NCBI GenBank assembly: GCA_032027205.1
Contig: JAVSMN010000001.1
Location: 3,847,418 to 3,911,417 of the forward strand
DNA: 64,000 nt
Reading direction: 5' to 3'
Source: Zeimonas sp032027205
GTDB lineage: Bacteria > Pseudomonadota > Gammaproteobacteria > Burkholderiales > Burkholderiaceae_E
Positions 10,325 through 18,438 of this stretch are shown piece after piece (position 1 is the first letter of the stretch; the number at the start of each line of letters is the position of its first letter). The translations under genes and the position numbers were made by a program. Under the pieces are notes generated by a model. It did not search any database, was not told where the DNA came from, and saw only the letters and a program-made list of their open reading frames with translations.

Positions 10325-11540
10325 TTCCGGAAGCAGCGGCGATCGTTCCGAAGATCTTCGCGCTCGCTCGCCGTCGGCGCGCCTGATCCTCGATCTGCTT
10401 GCCTACGCAGCCGGATGTGGAGGCCCTGCACCTCGCCATCCGGTCTGGGAGCATGCCGACGGCGCGGGGCTGGACCGTGCCGCACTCGAGCAGGTCGCGA
10501 TTGCCGGCCTCGCTCCCCTGCTCCACGAGGCGGCCGGCGCTGCAACCCAAACGCTTCCTGCCGTGCAACGCGAGTCGCTGCTCGCTGCCGACCTCACGGC
10601 GCGCGTACGGCACGGCCAGTTGGCCCAGGTGGCCAAGGAGGTGGCGGAGCTGTGCCACCACCTGCAAGTGCCCCTGACGCTGCTGAAGGGCATTTCGATC
10701 AGCGAGCAGCACTATCCCGCGCCCCACCTGCGCCCGATGACCGACGTCGACATCCTGGTGCCTGCGACCGAGCGAGCCCGAGTCCAGTCGGCGCTACAGG
10801 GCCGCGGCTACCTCTCGCTGGACGGCGACTGGGGACATGCGGCCCACGGCGCCCCACTCCTGCACCAGAAGCACGCCGTCTGGGTCGAAATCCACGGTTC
10901 CTTGTTTCCACCGTCCGCCCGACTCTCGTCGTCTGCGCTGTTCGCCCCCTCGCGGCTGGCGCTCCGCTCCGTTCCCCATACCTTCCAAGGCATTCCCGCG
11001 AGCCGACTGGACGACGATCTGCAACTCGTCTACATCGCGTCGACATGGATCCGGGATCTCTCGCAACACGCGATTCACCCGAGCTTTCTCGTGCCCTTGT
11101 TCGATGCAGCATTCCTGCTGCGAAGAGCCGGCGAACGGATCGACTGGGAGCGCGTCACGGCGTGGCTGGACAACGAGATGGCTGCCACTTCGCTCTATCT
11201 GATGCTCGCCTACCTCGCACGTCACGACCTCGCCGGCGCTGCGTCGGCCGTCCTGCCGCAGCTCGCGGCTCATCAGCGTCTGGCCGGTCCGATCGAGTTG
11301 CGGATGCTCTTCGGGCTACTCGATCGCTCGCTCGTCGCAGGCGCACCGACCATGATCGGCCCCCGTGCGCGCTACCTCTGGGATGCGCTGCTGGCGGACC
11401 GGGCACTCCCGGTCAAACTGGCCGCATTACCTTGGAGGATGATCTTTCCGGCGGACATTCAAGACCGCTACAGCGCCCGGCACCTGATCCGGGTCGCTCG
11501 AAAGCTGGCAGCGATGCGCAAAGGCCCTCACCGGTACTAG
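10314..11540 (+). CDS. Nucleotidyltransferase family protein (PF14907-like)
   Basis: 408 residues from the ATG at 10314 (a TTG at 10305 is an alternative). The family core is LLKGISISEQHYPAPHLRPM followed by TDVDILVP, whose D-x-D would bind the nucleotide-metal complex; the rest is helical, with conserved HAVWVEIHGSLF and a DDDLQLVYIA segment. Members often lie beside HprK-like kinases and PqqD-like proteins, including in kinase-tailored lasso peptide clusters, where they are thought to modify the phosphorylated peptide. It is divergent from the peptide operon and shares a 227-base control region. It ends only four bases before the convergent 11545-12384 gene. The substrate is not known. Confidence 0.8.
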   Translation: MPDDSGSSGDRSEDLRARSPSARLILDLLAYAAGCGGPAPRHPVWEHADGAGLDRAALEQVAIAGLAPLLHEAAGAATQTLPAVQRESLLAADLTARVRHGQLAQVAKEVAELCHHLQVPLTLLKGISISEQHYPAPHLRPMTDVDILVPATERARVQSALQGRGYLSLDGDWGHAAHGAPLLHQKHAVWVEIHGSLFPPSARLSSSALFAPSRLALRSVPHTFQGIPASRLDDDLQLVYIASTWIRDLSQHAIHPSFLVPLFDAAFLLRRAGERIDWERVTAWLDNEMAATSLYLMLAYLARHDLAGAASAVLPQLAAHQRLAGPIELRMLFGLLDRSLVAGAPTMIGPRARYLWDALLADRALPVKLAALPWRMIFPADIQDRYSARHLIRVARKLAAMRKGPHRY

Positions 11541-11544
11541 CGCA

Positions 11545-12384
11545 CTACAGCAGGCGATAGATCCAGTCCGGCACGTAGTATCTGCGCCGGTTCAGCACGA
11601 CCCCGGCGAGATTGCCGCCGGCCTTCTGGATCTGCTGGCGCGTCCACAGCGCCGAATGATTTCGCGTATGGCCTGCTCGGATGACGAGGACCACCGCGTC
11701 TGCCTTGCGGCACAGCACAAGGGTTTCCGAATGGCCCTGCAGCGCCGGTGCGTCGATCACGACGTGATCGAAGCGCTCGCGGGAAAGTGCGAGGAAATTG
11801 TCGAAGCCCTTGGATCGCAGCATCGGGCCCGGGGCAGTCGCTCCTGAGAGCGTGTACAGGCTACCCAGGGGATTCGTCGAAGTCCAAGGGTGCGCGTCCT
11901 CATCGTTCGGTGCATTCGGCAAGGGCACCAGGCTCGGCTCGGTGGAATGGGAAACGACAGTCTCCTTCGCGTCTCCGAAAGAGATCAGCAAGATGCGCCC
12001 TCCGGCTTGCGCGAGCGCGCCCGCGAAGTTGGCCGCCACGGTGGAGGTCCCACAGCCGGCGGTCGCGCCGACGAAGGTCGTGACCTTGTCCATGCTGCCC
12101 TCGCGGTTGCTGAGCCAGAGCCTCGTCTGGACCACCTCGCAGTGGCGCATCGCGACCTGGTGAAGCGGAAGCTTCAGGCTCGGCGCCAGGAACGCGTCTG
12201 GCCATTGCCCCGGCTCCTGCCTCGGCGCCTTGACCACGGGTTCGCCTTCTCGCCCGGGCGGCATGACCGCCGGCTCGGCTTCCTGCCTTGCCGCCGAGTG
12301 GCGCTTGCGCGCCAGCCTTTCCAGACTCAGCGTTGAGAAGGCTTGTGCTTCCAACTCCTCCGTGCTCGGGAAACGATCGCTCAC
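11545..12384 (-). CDS. CpsD/BY-kinase-like P-loop protein with degenerate Walker A
   Basis: 279 residues. About 95 variable N-terminal residues precede a MinD/BY-kinase fold: VTTFVGATAGCGTSTVAANFA (P-loop region), HVVIDAPAL, and KADAVVLVIRAGHT. The Walker A lysine is replaced by Thr (GCGTST) and the usual Walker A' aspartate motif reads ILLISFGD, so ATP hydrolysis or tyrosine autophosphorylation is doubtful. The C-terminus, NRRRYYVPDWIYRLL, has three Tyr, as in CpsD-like partners, but no long Tyr cluster. It lies 33 bases downstream of the Wzc-like gene and probably forms a complex with it for polysaccharide chain length and export. Its start has no conspicuous ribosome binding site. Confidence 0.82.
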   Translation of the reverse strand: MSDRFPSTEELEAQAFSTLSLERLARKRHSAARQEAEPAVMPPGREGEPVVKAPRQEPGQWPDAFLAPSLKLPLHQVAMRHCEVVQTRLWLSNREGSMDKVTTFVGATAGCGTSTVAANFAGALAQAGGRILLISFGDAKETVVSHSTEPSLVPLPNAPNDEDAHPWTSTNPLGSLYTLSGATAPGPMLRSKGFDNFLALSRERFDHVVIDAPALQGHSETLVLCRKADAVVLVIRAGHTRNHSALWTRQQIQKAGGNLAGVVLNRRRYYVPDWIYRLL

Positions 12385-12417
12385 GCTGTGGCTCCGCTAC
12401 GCCCGAAAAGAAGGCGA

Positions 12418-13881
12418 TTACCTCGGCTCGAGTTCGGGAATCGATCCGAGCATTGGAAGTCCGAGCACTGCCTCGACGTCGTCGGCCGTTTCGACTCGGC
12501 GGCGCAGGAGCTCGAGAAGGAGCGCCAAGCCCAGCGCTGCCCCGGCGCTGGCCAGGATACCGCCGGCGAGCTTGAGGTTCCTGCGCGAATCCACGGGCAA
12601 GGTCGGCGGGCGGGCCTCCTCGATCACCCGGATCCCGACCACCTTTTCGGCGTCGCGCACGTTCGCAATGCGTGCATCCTGCACCTTGGAGAGGAAGAGC
12701 CTGTACGCTTCGGCATCCGTCCGGACCTGGGTCTGCAGGCGATTGAACTCGCTGTCGACGGTTTCGAGCGATTCGAGCCGCTTGCGTGCATGCTCCACTC
12801 GACTGGCCAGCCCGGCTTCGCGAACCCGAGCCGCCTGCAGCTCCCCTCGTACGCGAGATAGCTCGATCTGCAGGCTGGTGTTGAAGCCTTCCTGTTCCGT
12901 GGCGCTGCCGTAGGAGGAATCCACCCCGTCAGCCCTCAGCTTTTCCCGCAGACTCCGGAGTTGCTCCCGGACATCACGAAGGCGCGGATGCGCGGGGGTA
13001 AACGCGGCCGCGAGCTCGTTTTCCTCGGCTTCGAGCGACGCCAAGCGCTCCTTGAGCTTGTAATACGAGCGTGGAATGCGAGCGTCGTGTGTCATCTTGC
13101 TGCCGATCGTCTCGATCTGCCCGTTCAGCTCCCCTTGCCGGGTTCGCGTCTCGTCCACGCTTGCGCGTAACGAAGCAAGCTCCGCGGAGGCGAGCCTGCG
13201 CTCCTCGGGAAGGTCCACCGCAATCCGATTGCGGCTCCGGAACGACTCCAGCGCCTGTTCGGACTCGTTGAGCTTCTGCCTGAGCGTGTGGAGTTGGTCC
13301 TCGAAGAACGCGTCGGCTTTCGAATCCTTCTCCACCCCCAGGTAACGATCGACGTATAGCTGCCCGACCAGGTTCGGTACGCGCGCGGCCAACTCCCGGT
13401 CTTCATGCCTGAAACGCAGCGAGATGATCGAGGAGCGTTGCCCGGGGGTAACGGTGAGGTACTTCATCAGTCGAGCCACAGCGACCATCCGCGCGGCGTC
13501 CTTATCGACCTCGTGTCCCGCCAGGTCGGCGTAGAGCCGGTCGTAGCCCACTGCATCCACGACCCGTTCGGCGAGCGAACGCCCAGCGAGCAGCTCGATG
13601 GCTCGACCGATCCGTTCCTCGTTGCCGATCACGGGGGTCGGGACCCGGCCATCGGTGGGCAGTTGTACGTCGCCGGGCGACAGGAGCAGCTGCGCAACTG
13701 CTTCGTAGTAGGGCTTGGAAAAATGGAGGACCGCCAGGGTCGAACCGGCGCTGCAGACCAGGAAAGTCAGCAGGATCAGCCACTTGTGCTTGAAAAAGGC
13801 GTGCAGGAGCGCTCGAGGAGACATTTCCCGAGGAGGCGCCCTGTTGCCTCGTTCCCTCGATCCCGCGATCGCTTGCCGCAT
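12418..13881 (-). CDS. Wzc/GumC-like chain-length determinant (Wzz domain) protein
   Basis: 487 residues from the ATG at 13881, chosen because GGAGGGG lies just upstream; the frame stays open further up but without coding character. A short cytoplasmic N-terminus leads to TM1 (about 31-52, KWLILLTFLVCSAGSTLAVL), a periplasmic Wzz region starting PYYEAVAQLLLSP, long coiled coils, a GNVR-like segment, and TM2 near the end (LAGGILASAGAALGLALLLEL). It ends with the typical DDVEAVLGLPMLGSIPEL tail. It lacks the fused kinase, which is encoded separately downstream. It sets polymer length and links Wzy polymerisation to export. It is transcribed away from the lipoprotein genes. Confidence 0.85.
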   Translation of the reverse strand: MRQAIAGSRERGNRAPPREMSPRALLHAFFKHKWLILLTFLVCSAGSTLAVLHFSKPYYEAVAQLLLSPGDVQLPTDGRVPTPVIGNEERIGRAIELLAGRSLAERVVDAVGYDRLYADLAGHEVDKDAARMVAVARLMKYLTVTPGQRSSIISLRFRHEDRELAARVPNLVGQLYVDRYLGVEKDSKADAFFEDQLHTLRQKLNESEQALESFRSRNRIAVDLPEERRLASAELASLRASVDETRTRQGELNGQIETIGSKMTHDARIPRSYYKLKERLASLEAEENELAAAFTPAHPRLRDVREQLRSLREKLRADGVDSSYGSATEQEGFNTSLQIELSRVRGELQAARVREAGLASRVEHARKRLESLETVDSEFNRLQTQVRTDAEAYRLFLSKVQDARIANVRDAEKVVGIRVIEEARPPTLPVDSRRNLKLAGGILASAGAALGLALLLELLRRRVETADDVEAVLGLPMLGSIPELEPR

Positions 13882-14888
13882 TGCTCCCCTCCGCGATCTG
13901 AGCACTCTCGATGCTCGTAGATCGCTGGCCCGCGCGCCGCCCGCGCGCACGAGAGCCAATCCACCTGACGCGACGATTATTGCGAACTTTTCGCGCTGAT
14001 GTCCATTTCCAGTGATGCGCAGGTTCTGCGGCAGGCGTGTCGCTGCCATGGCCGTATCAGGAGTTGGCTCGCTTTGGCGCGTCGCCGCCGAAATCGAGTT
14101 AGGCGTGATCCCGCCACGGCTGTGCCTGTCGATCCAGATCGCCAGCAACTCGCGGCTGATGTCATGGGCCTTGGGATCGCCTTGCGAGCGCCTCGCCGAA
14201 GAGGCGAGCCTGCCAACAAGATCTTCGTCTCGTTGGTGTCTACGGCGTCAGGTTGAGCGCTTCACTCCAGAAGTGATTAGACTGCGCGCCGAACCACCTG
14301 CCGCATCAGTGCAAATCCCTATTGACTCTTGAGGAACATGCGTAGTGAGCACAGCAGACTTAGCGTCGGTCAACCACATGGGCGACTTTCACCCAGCGTT
14401 GAACGGCTTCAAGCCCGCCCCTGGCGAGTCTCGCCGGATTCGCGGTGAAGCTCGACTGCATGTCAGCAGTGAACAAGGTGTTGCGGAACGCCCTCATGGA
14501 GGGAGGCCTCCCGGCTACTTACGTACCGCTCATCTTCACCGCAGCTCCGCTCGTCGTCCAATCGACTTGCGGTGGCGGTATTCGAGACTTTAGTCACTAC
14601 GATCCATGCTAATTCGGCTTTTGCGCAGGTGGGCTGCCTTGTGTGAACACGCTGCTCCTGACAAGCCTCTGCGGTCGCTCCCTCTTCCTCTCGCGATCGA
14701 ACCCCTGGCGTCGAAACCCGCGCCGCGGGCGATTGAGTGCCATTCGCCTTAGCTCTCGGTTTCTCTCGGTTTCTCTCGGTTTCTCTCGGTTTCTCTCGCT
14801 TTCTCTCGGTTTCTCTTCCCAGCCTTCGACGACTCAGAAGGCGGCTCCTGGAAGGGAGCCCGCCATTTCAATTCTCTTTTCCATAAAC
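13882..14888. other. 1-kb non-coding interval between divergent polysaccharide genes
   Basis: No convincing gene is visible. Short open frames on both strands lack ribosome binding sites and recognisable motifs. The stretch holds the control regions for the minus-strand Wzc-like gene and the plus-strand lipoprotein gene, and a 10-bp tandem repeat near its right end. Base composition looks less GC-rich than the flanking housekeeping DNA, with several AT-rich patches. Confidence 0.5.
14753..14812. repeat. Six tandem copies of a 10-bp repeat
   Basis: CTCTCGGTTT is repeated six times head to tail; the fifth copy has one change (CTCTCGCTTT), and a partial seventh follows at 14813. It lies 77 bases upstream of the lipoprotein ATG. 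The frame of that gene stays open through the repeat back to 14643. Ten bases is not a multiple of three, and it is close to one helical turn. Confidence 0.9.
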
Positions 14889-15791
14889 ATGAGTATGAAT
14901 AGATTCATCAAGTGCAAAATGCGAACGACGCTCATTGCCGCAAGCTGTGCGACACTCGTTGCGTGCGGCGGCGGTAGTGAAAATGACGGTTTAAGCAACG
15001 AAGACGCCCTGGCCGCTATCGGGACCACCTCGGAAAAAGCTTCTTCCACGTGCCCCTGCACGATCTGGCCGACAACTACCCTGCCAAGGATTCCAGCAGC
15101 CGACGACACGGCTTCGGTGAACGTGGGAGTGAAATTCACCACCGATGTCAGCGGTTACGTGACCGGCATCAGGTTCTACAAGGGCACCGGCAACAGCGGC
15201 ACCCATGTCGGCTCGCTGTGGTCCAAATCGGGGCGTTTGCTGGCCAGAGCTACGTTCACGAACGAGACGGCAACCGGATGGCAGACCGTGACCTTCTCGA
15301 CGCCAGTGGCGATCAGCGCGGGGCGAAGCTATACAGCTTCCTACCTCGCCCCGAAGGGCAGATATGCAATCGATCAGGGTTACTTCAGCCAGGCCTTTAC
15401 CGCCTCGCCGCTGCGAGCCACCGCCGGGGTCTACAAGTACGGCAGTAAGAGTTCGTTCCCGAACTCGCAGTGGAACAGCAGCAACTACTGGGTAGACGTG
15501 GTCTTCGCGACCACGACCGCATCGACAACAGCACCAGTACCCGAGACAACGGCAGCCTTGTCGTGGGTCGCCAGCAGCACGCCATCCGTCGTTGGCTATC
15601 GCATCTACTACGGAACGTCGTCGGGCAATTACGTTCAGGCGAGGGGCGCCGGGATCAATGCGGGGAACAGCAGTTCATTCACTGTAAAAGACTTGTCGCC
15701 CGGCAATACATACTTCTTCTCGGTGACGGCCGTCGACGATAAGGGCAACGAAAGCTCCTATTCCACCGAAGCGAGCAAGGCGCTCCAGTAA
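14889..15791 (+). CDS. DUF4082 and fibronectin type III lipoprotein
   Basis: 300 residues from the ATG at 14889 (14895 and 14919 are alternatives). The N-terminus MNRFIKCKMRTTLIAASCATLVAC is a lipoprotein signal with lipobox LVAC, followed by GGG. Residues about 75-205 match DUF4082 (VNVGVKFTTDVSGYVTGIRF, ATGWQTVTFSTPV, GRYAIDQGYF), a domain common in carbohydrate-related secreted proteins. Residues about 215-300 form a fibronectin type III domain (ALSWVASSTPSVVGYRIYYG, PGNTYFFSVTAVDDKGNES). It is probably exposed at the envelope and may contact the polysaccharide made by the surrounding locus; this role is inferred from context. It lies 64 bases before the beta-helix gene. Confidence 0.82.
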   Translation: MSMNRFIKCKMRTTLIAASCATLVACGGGSENDGLSNEDALAAIGTTSEKASSTCPCTIWPTTTLPRIPAADDTASVNVGVKFTTDVSGYVTGIRFYKGTGNSGTHVGSLWSKSGRLLARATFTNETATGWQTVTFSTPVAISAGRSYTASYLAPKGRYAIDQGYFSQAFTASPLRATAGVYKYGSKSSFPNSQWNSSNYWVDVVFATTTASTTAPVPETTAALSWVASSTPSVVGYRIYYGTSSGNYVQARGAGINAGNSSSFTVKDLSPGNTYFFSVTAVDDKGNESSYSTEASKALQ

Positions 15792-15855
15792 ACGAATACG
15801 TCGTGGATACCCAGGACACTCGATTGCGCAAACACAACCGAATCTCAGAGTACCA

Positions 15856-17112
15856 ATGAAAGCTCGTATCTTTACCTATTTTTCGCTCCTCTTCGCTTTC
15901 TTGGCGGGGGCGCCGCAATACGCGCAGGCAGAGACCTGCACTCAAATTCTGGACCCCGGCGCCAACGTCGCTTCCGCGGTCAGTGCGGCCGCCAACGGGA
16001 GCGTCATCTGCCTCAATTCGGGCAACTACGGGACAGTGAACTTCACGAATATCAAGCGAAGCGGCTTCGTAACGGTGCAGTCCGCGTCGGGCCTGGGGGC
16101 CCGGATGGCCATCGGGGAGATCTACGATTCGCGGTACATAAAATTCGACAGTCTCACCTTTGATTGGGTCTCCGTCCGCGAGTGCAGCACCGACATCCAG
16201 TTCTTGAACTCGACTTGGATTCCCGGCGGGGGCGGGTTGGTGTTCAACTATACCCAGCCCTGCTCCCAGACGGACATGCGATTGTTGGTGGACAACGGAA
16301 CCTTCTCCGCCGTGAGTCGCGCAGGGTATGAGGGTCGCCTGAGCGCTCGCAGCGTAAGCGGTCTCACCATCTCGAACAGTTTGTTCGAGAAGCAGCCGTC
16401 GACTTCCGGTGCAGCATCCGACGGCATCATGCTGGTCGGCAATTCAACGAACGTGACGATTGGCCCGGGCAACCTGTTCCGCGACATCGTGCAGTCGCAG
16501 TGCGGTTCGGTTCACTGCGATGCCATCCAGATGTACGGGAACGGATCCGGCACCGTCATCAACGGAAACTACTTCGTCAACAACACCGTGCACATCGGCA
16601 ACTACGACGGTGGCAGCCCGAACATGAAGATCGTCCACAACGTCTTCGATGGCGGGCAGACCGGCCAGAACCTGCAAATCGGCGGAGTTCGCGGCATGCT
16701 GATGGAGCACAACACGTTCCATGGCGTGGTCTTGGGGATTGGAACGAAGAGCGGCGACACCCAGCACTCCGGGTGGGTGGTGCAGAACAATATCTTCGAC
16801 GCGGCGAAATTTACCGCCTCGGGCGACCAACCCGGCTGCGGTTCCGACTGCGTGATGCGCTTCAACCTCAAGAGCAATGGCGGTTCGACAACTCCGACGG
16901 GCACGAACAGCATCACGGCCAACGCCATTTATGTGGGTACGGGATCGCCTACCAACTGGTCGGGCTGGCAACTCGCGACCACCTCTCCAGGCAAGAACGC
17001 GGGGAACGATGGGCAGGACATGGGCGTGCTCTTCAGCACGACCGAAAGCCCGACAACGCCGCTACCGACAGCGGTGGCACCTTCGCCGCCGACGGGCCTC
17101 ACCGTGAAATAG
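15856..17112 (+). CDS. Secreted right-handed parallel beta-helix protein
   Basis: 418 residues with a Sec signal peptide (MKARIFTYFSLLFAFLAGAPQYAQA, cut after AQA). The rest shows repeated short beta-strand turns with Asn/Gly/Ser ladders (LTISNSLFEKQ, NVTIGPGNLF, GTVINGNYFVNN, MKIVHNVFDGG, LMEHNTFHG, WVVQNNIFDAA), typical of pectate-lyase-like beta helices. It may be a polysaccharide lyase, epimerase or binding protein; no catalytic set can be assigned by eye. The C-terminus SPPTGLTVK looks like the first strand of a fibronectin type III domain that then stops. It belongs with the preceding lipoprotein and converges with the 17157-18383 glycosyltransferase. Confidence 0.8.
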   Translation: MKARIFTYFSLLFAFLAGAPQYAQAETCTQILDPGANVASAVSAAANGSVICLNSGNYGTVNFTNIKRSGFVTVQSASGLGARMAIGEIYDSRYIKFDSLTFDWVSVRECSTDIQFLNSTWIPGGGGLVFNYTQPCSQTDMRLLVDNGTFSAVSRAGYEGRLSARSVSGLTISNSLFEKQPSTSGAASDGIMLVGNSTNVTIGPGNLFRDIVQSQCGSVHCDAIQMYGNGSGTVINGNYFVNNTVHIGNYDGGSPNMKIVHNVFDGGQTGQNLQIGGVRGMLMEHNTFHGVVLGIGTKSGDTQHSGWVVQNNIFDAAKFTASGDQPGCGSDCVMRFNLKSNGGSTTPTGTNSITANAIYVGTGSPTNWSGWQLATTSPGKNAGNDGQDMGVLFSTTESPTTPLPTAVAPSPPTGLTVK

Positions 17113-17156
17113 CAGTTGATCCGGGTTGGCATCAAGCCCGGATCGGGGCGCGATCC

Positions 17157-18383
17157 TTACGCGGGGGTCGCGTCCCTTGCGGCAGCTTGAGGTTGGGATT
17201 GCCTGTAGGCGTCGAGCGCATCGCAGTAGGCATCCCTCAATCGCTGGCCAGCGGCTCGCCAGGTAATTTCCGGTGCGAGGAGAAGTCCGTTCGACCGCAG
17301 CGATGCGAGAAGATGGCGATCGTCGTGAATCCGTTCGATATGCTCGGTTAATTGGGCAACGTCGCCCGCATGATGTACGAGCGCGTTGTCCATGTGTCTG
17401 CAAAGATCCGTGCAGGCGTCCGACACGAGGGGAACACAACCACTGCCCATGGCCTCGGTGCATACGAGCCCAAATCCCTCTTCGATGCTCGGAAGCAGCA
17501 GGATGTCACTTTGGCGCATGAGGTCGGGGACGTCCGTGCGATGCCCCAGGACGTACACGCTGGGATGCGCGAGCATCGACGAGAGTTTCGATTCATAGGC
17601 CGGCAGGAACTCGCCGGCAATCAGGAACTTGCCGTCGCGATGTGCCGGCGAATCGAGCCAGGCTTGCAGGGCGAGGTGCACCCCTTTGCGCACGGCGCAA
17701 ACGCCCACGAAGAGCGCGACCAGGCCGCCATCCAATGACCGCGGTTTTGCCGGAGGGTAGTACGTAGTCTCGTCGAAGCCGTAAATGTGGCGGATCAATT
17801 TCTCGCTCGCAAAACCCTTGTCGCGGAAGGTCTCGACGACGAAGTCCGAAGGGCAGAGCAACCGGAACGCTCTTTCGTACTCCTCTTCCTCCAAGCGCAG
17901 TATTTCCTCGTCGAAGGCGTGTTCGTGCCCGGGCGGCAATGGGACACCGATGCGGTCGCACTCTGTCCTGACCGTCTCGTACGCAAAGCGAGTGTGAGCA
18001 TTGGGGCGCTCCAACACCGTCGGTATCCCGAGTTTTGCGGCGACTTCCAGCGTACGGCGCGCACCTTGTGGCCAAGTGTGCACCACGTCAATCGAATCCC
18101 TGAGAGACTCGAGACGCTTGGCCACGAGGTGGTCGTGGAGAGCAAAGGCACGCCTGTTGCCGATGAGGCGGAAGGGAATTCGAAGAGATCCCAGTGTCAG
18201 TGTCGGTGTGACCTTCACGCTGGCCGGGACCGGGCGCTCGATGGAAGCCGCCATCACATGCACATTCGCGCCTGCCTGCGCGAGGCCATTGACCTGCTGC
18301 CAGGCGGTGTAGCAGATCCGTTGCGCACCAAGTCGATGCGGAAAGCTGTAGAGGACACTGATCTGCCTTGTCTTGCGGTTCAC
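17157..18383 (-). CDS. GT4-like glycosyltransferase
   Basis: 408 residues, GT-B fold, GT4 family. The N-terminal half has FPHRLGAQRICYTAWQQVNGLAQAGANV. The C-terminal donor half has ALFVGVCAVRKGVHLALQAW and SIEEGFGLVCTEAMGSG, in which the two glutamates are the E-x7-E motif. It probably adds one sugar to the lipid-linked repeat unit on the inner face of the membrane. The start is GTG at 18383 with GGAAG upstream. It is the last gene of the long minus-strand operon that begins at 35546. Donor and acceptor sugars are unknown. Confidence 0.85.
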   Translation of the reverse strand: MNRKTRQISVLYSFPHRLGAQRICYTAWQQVNGLAQAGANVHVMAASIERPVPASVKVTPTLTLGSLRIPFRLIGNRRAFALHDHLVAKRLESLRDSIDVVHTWPQGARRTLEVAAKLGIPTVLERPNAHTRFAYETVRTECDRIGVPLPPGHEHAFDEEILRLEEEEYERAFRLLCPSDFVVETFRDKGFASEKLIRHIYGFDETTYYPPAKPRSLDGGLVALFVGVCAVRKGVHLALQAWLDSPAHRDGKFLIAGEFLPAYESKLSSMLAHPSVYVLGHRTDVPDLMRQSDILLLPSIEEGFGLVCTEAMGSGCVPLVSDACTDLCRHMDNALVHHAGDVAQLTEHIERIHDDRHLLASLRSNGLLLAPEITWRAAGQRLRDAYCDALDAYRQSQPQAAARDATPA

Positions 18384-18438
18384 TTGTCAGGTCTTCCGGT
18401 TCAAAACGTGTGTCGTCCGATGCGCAGCAGGGCCGCTG

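Noticed and set aside
7005..11540. Complete lasso-peptide cluster
   Set aside because: PqqD-like, kinase and nucleotidyltransferase parts are present, but there is no transglutaminase-like leader protease, no cyclase with a degenerate N-terminal domain and no exporter. The AsnB at 24576-26528 is a full glutamine-dependent enzyme within sugar genes.
14090..14220. Minus-strand segment encoding LAIWIDRHSRG, suspected transposase remnant
   Set aside because: The match is too short and no inverted repeats or target duplication were seen.
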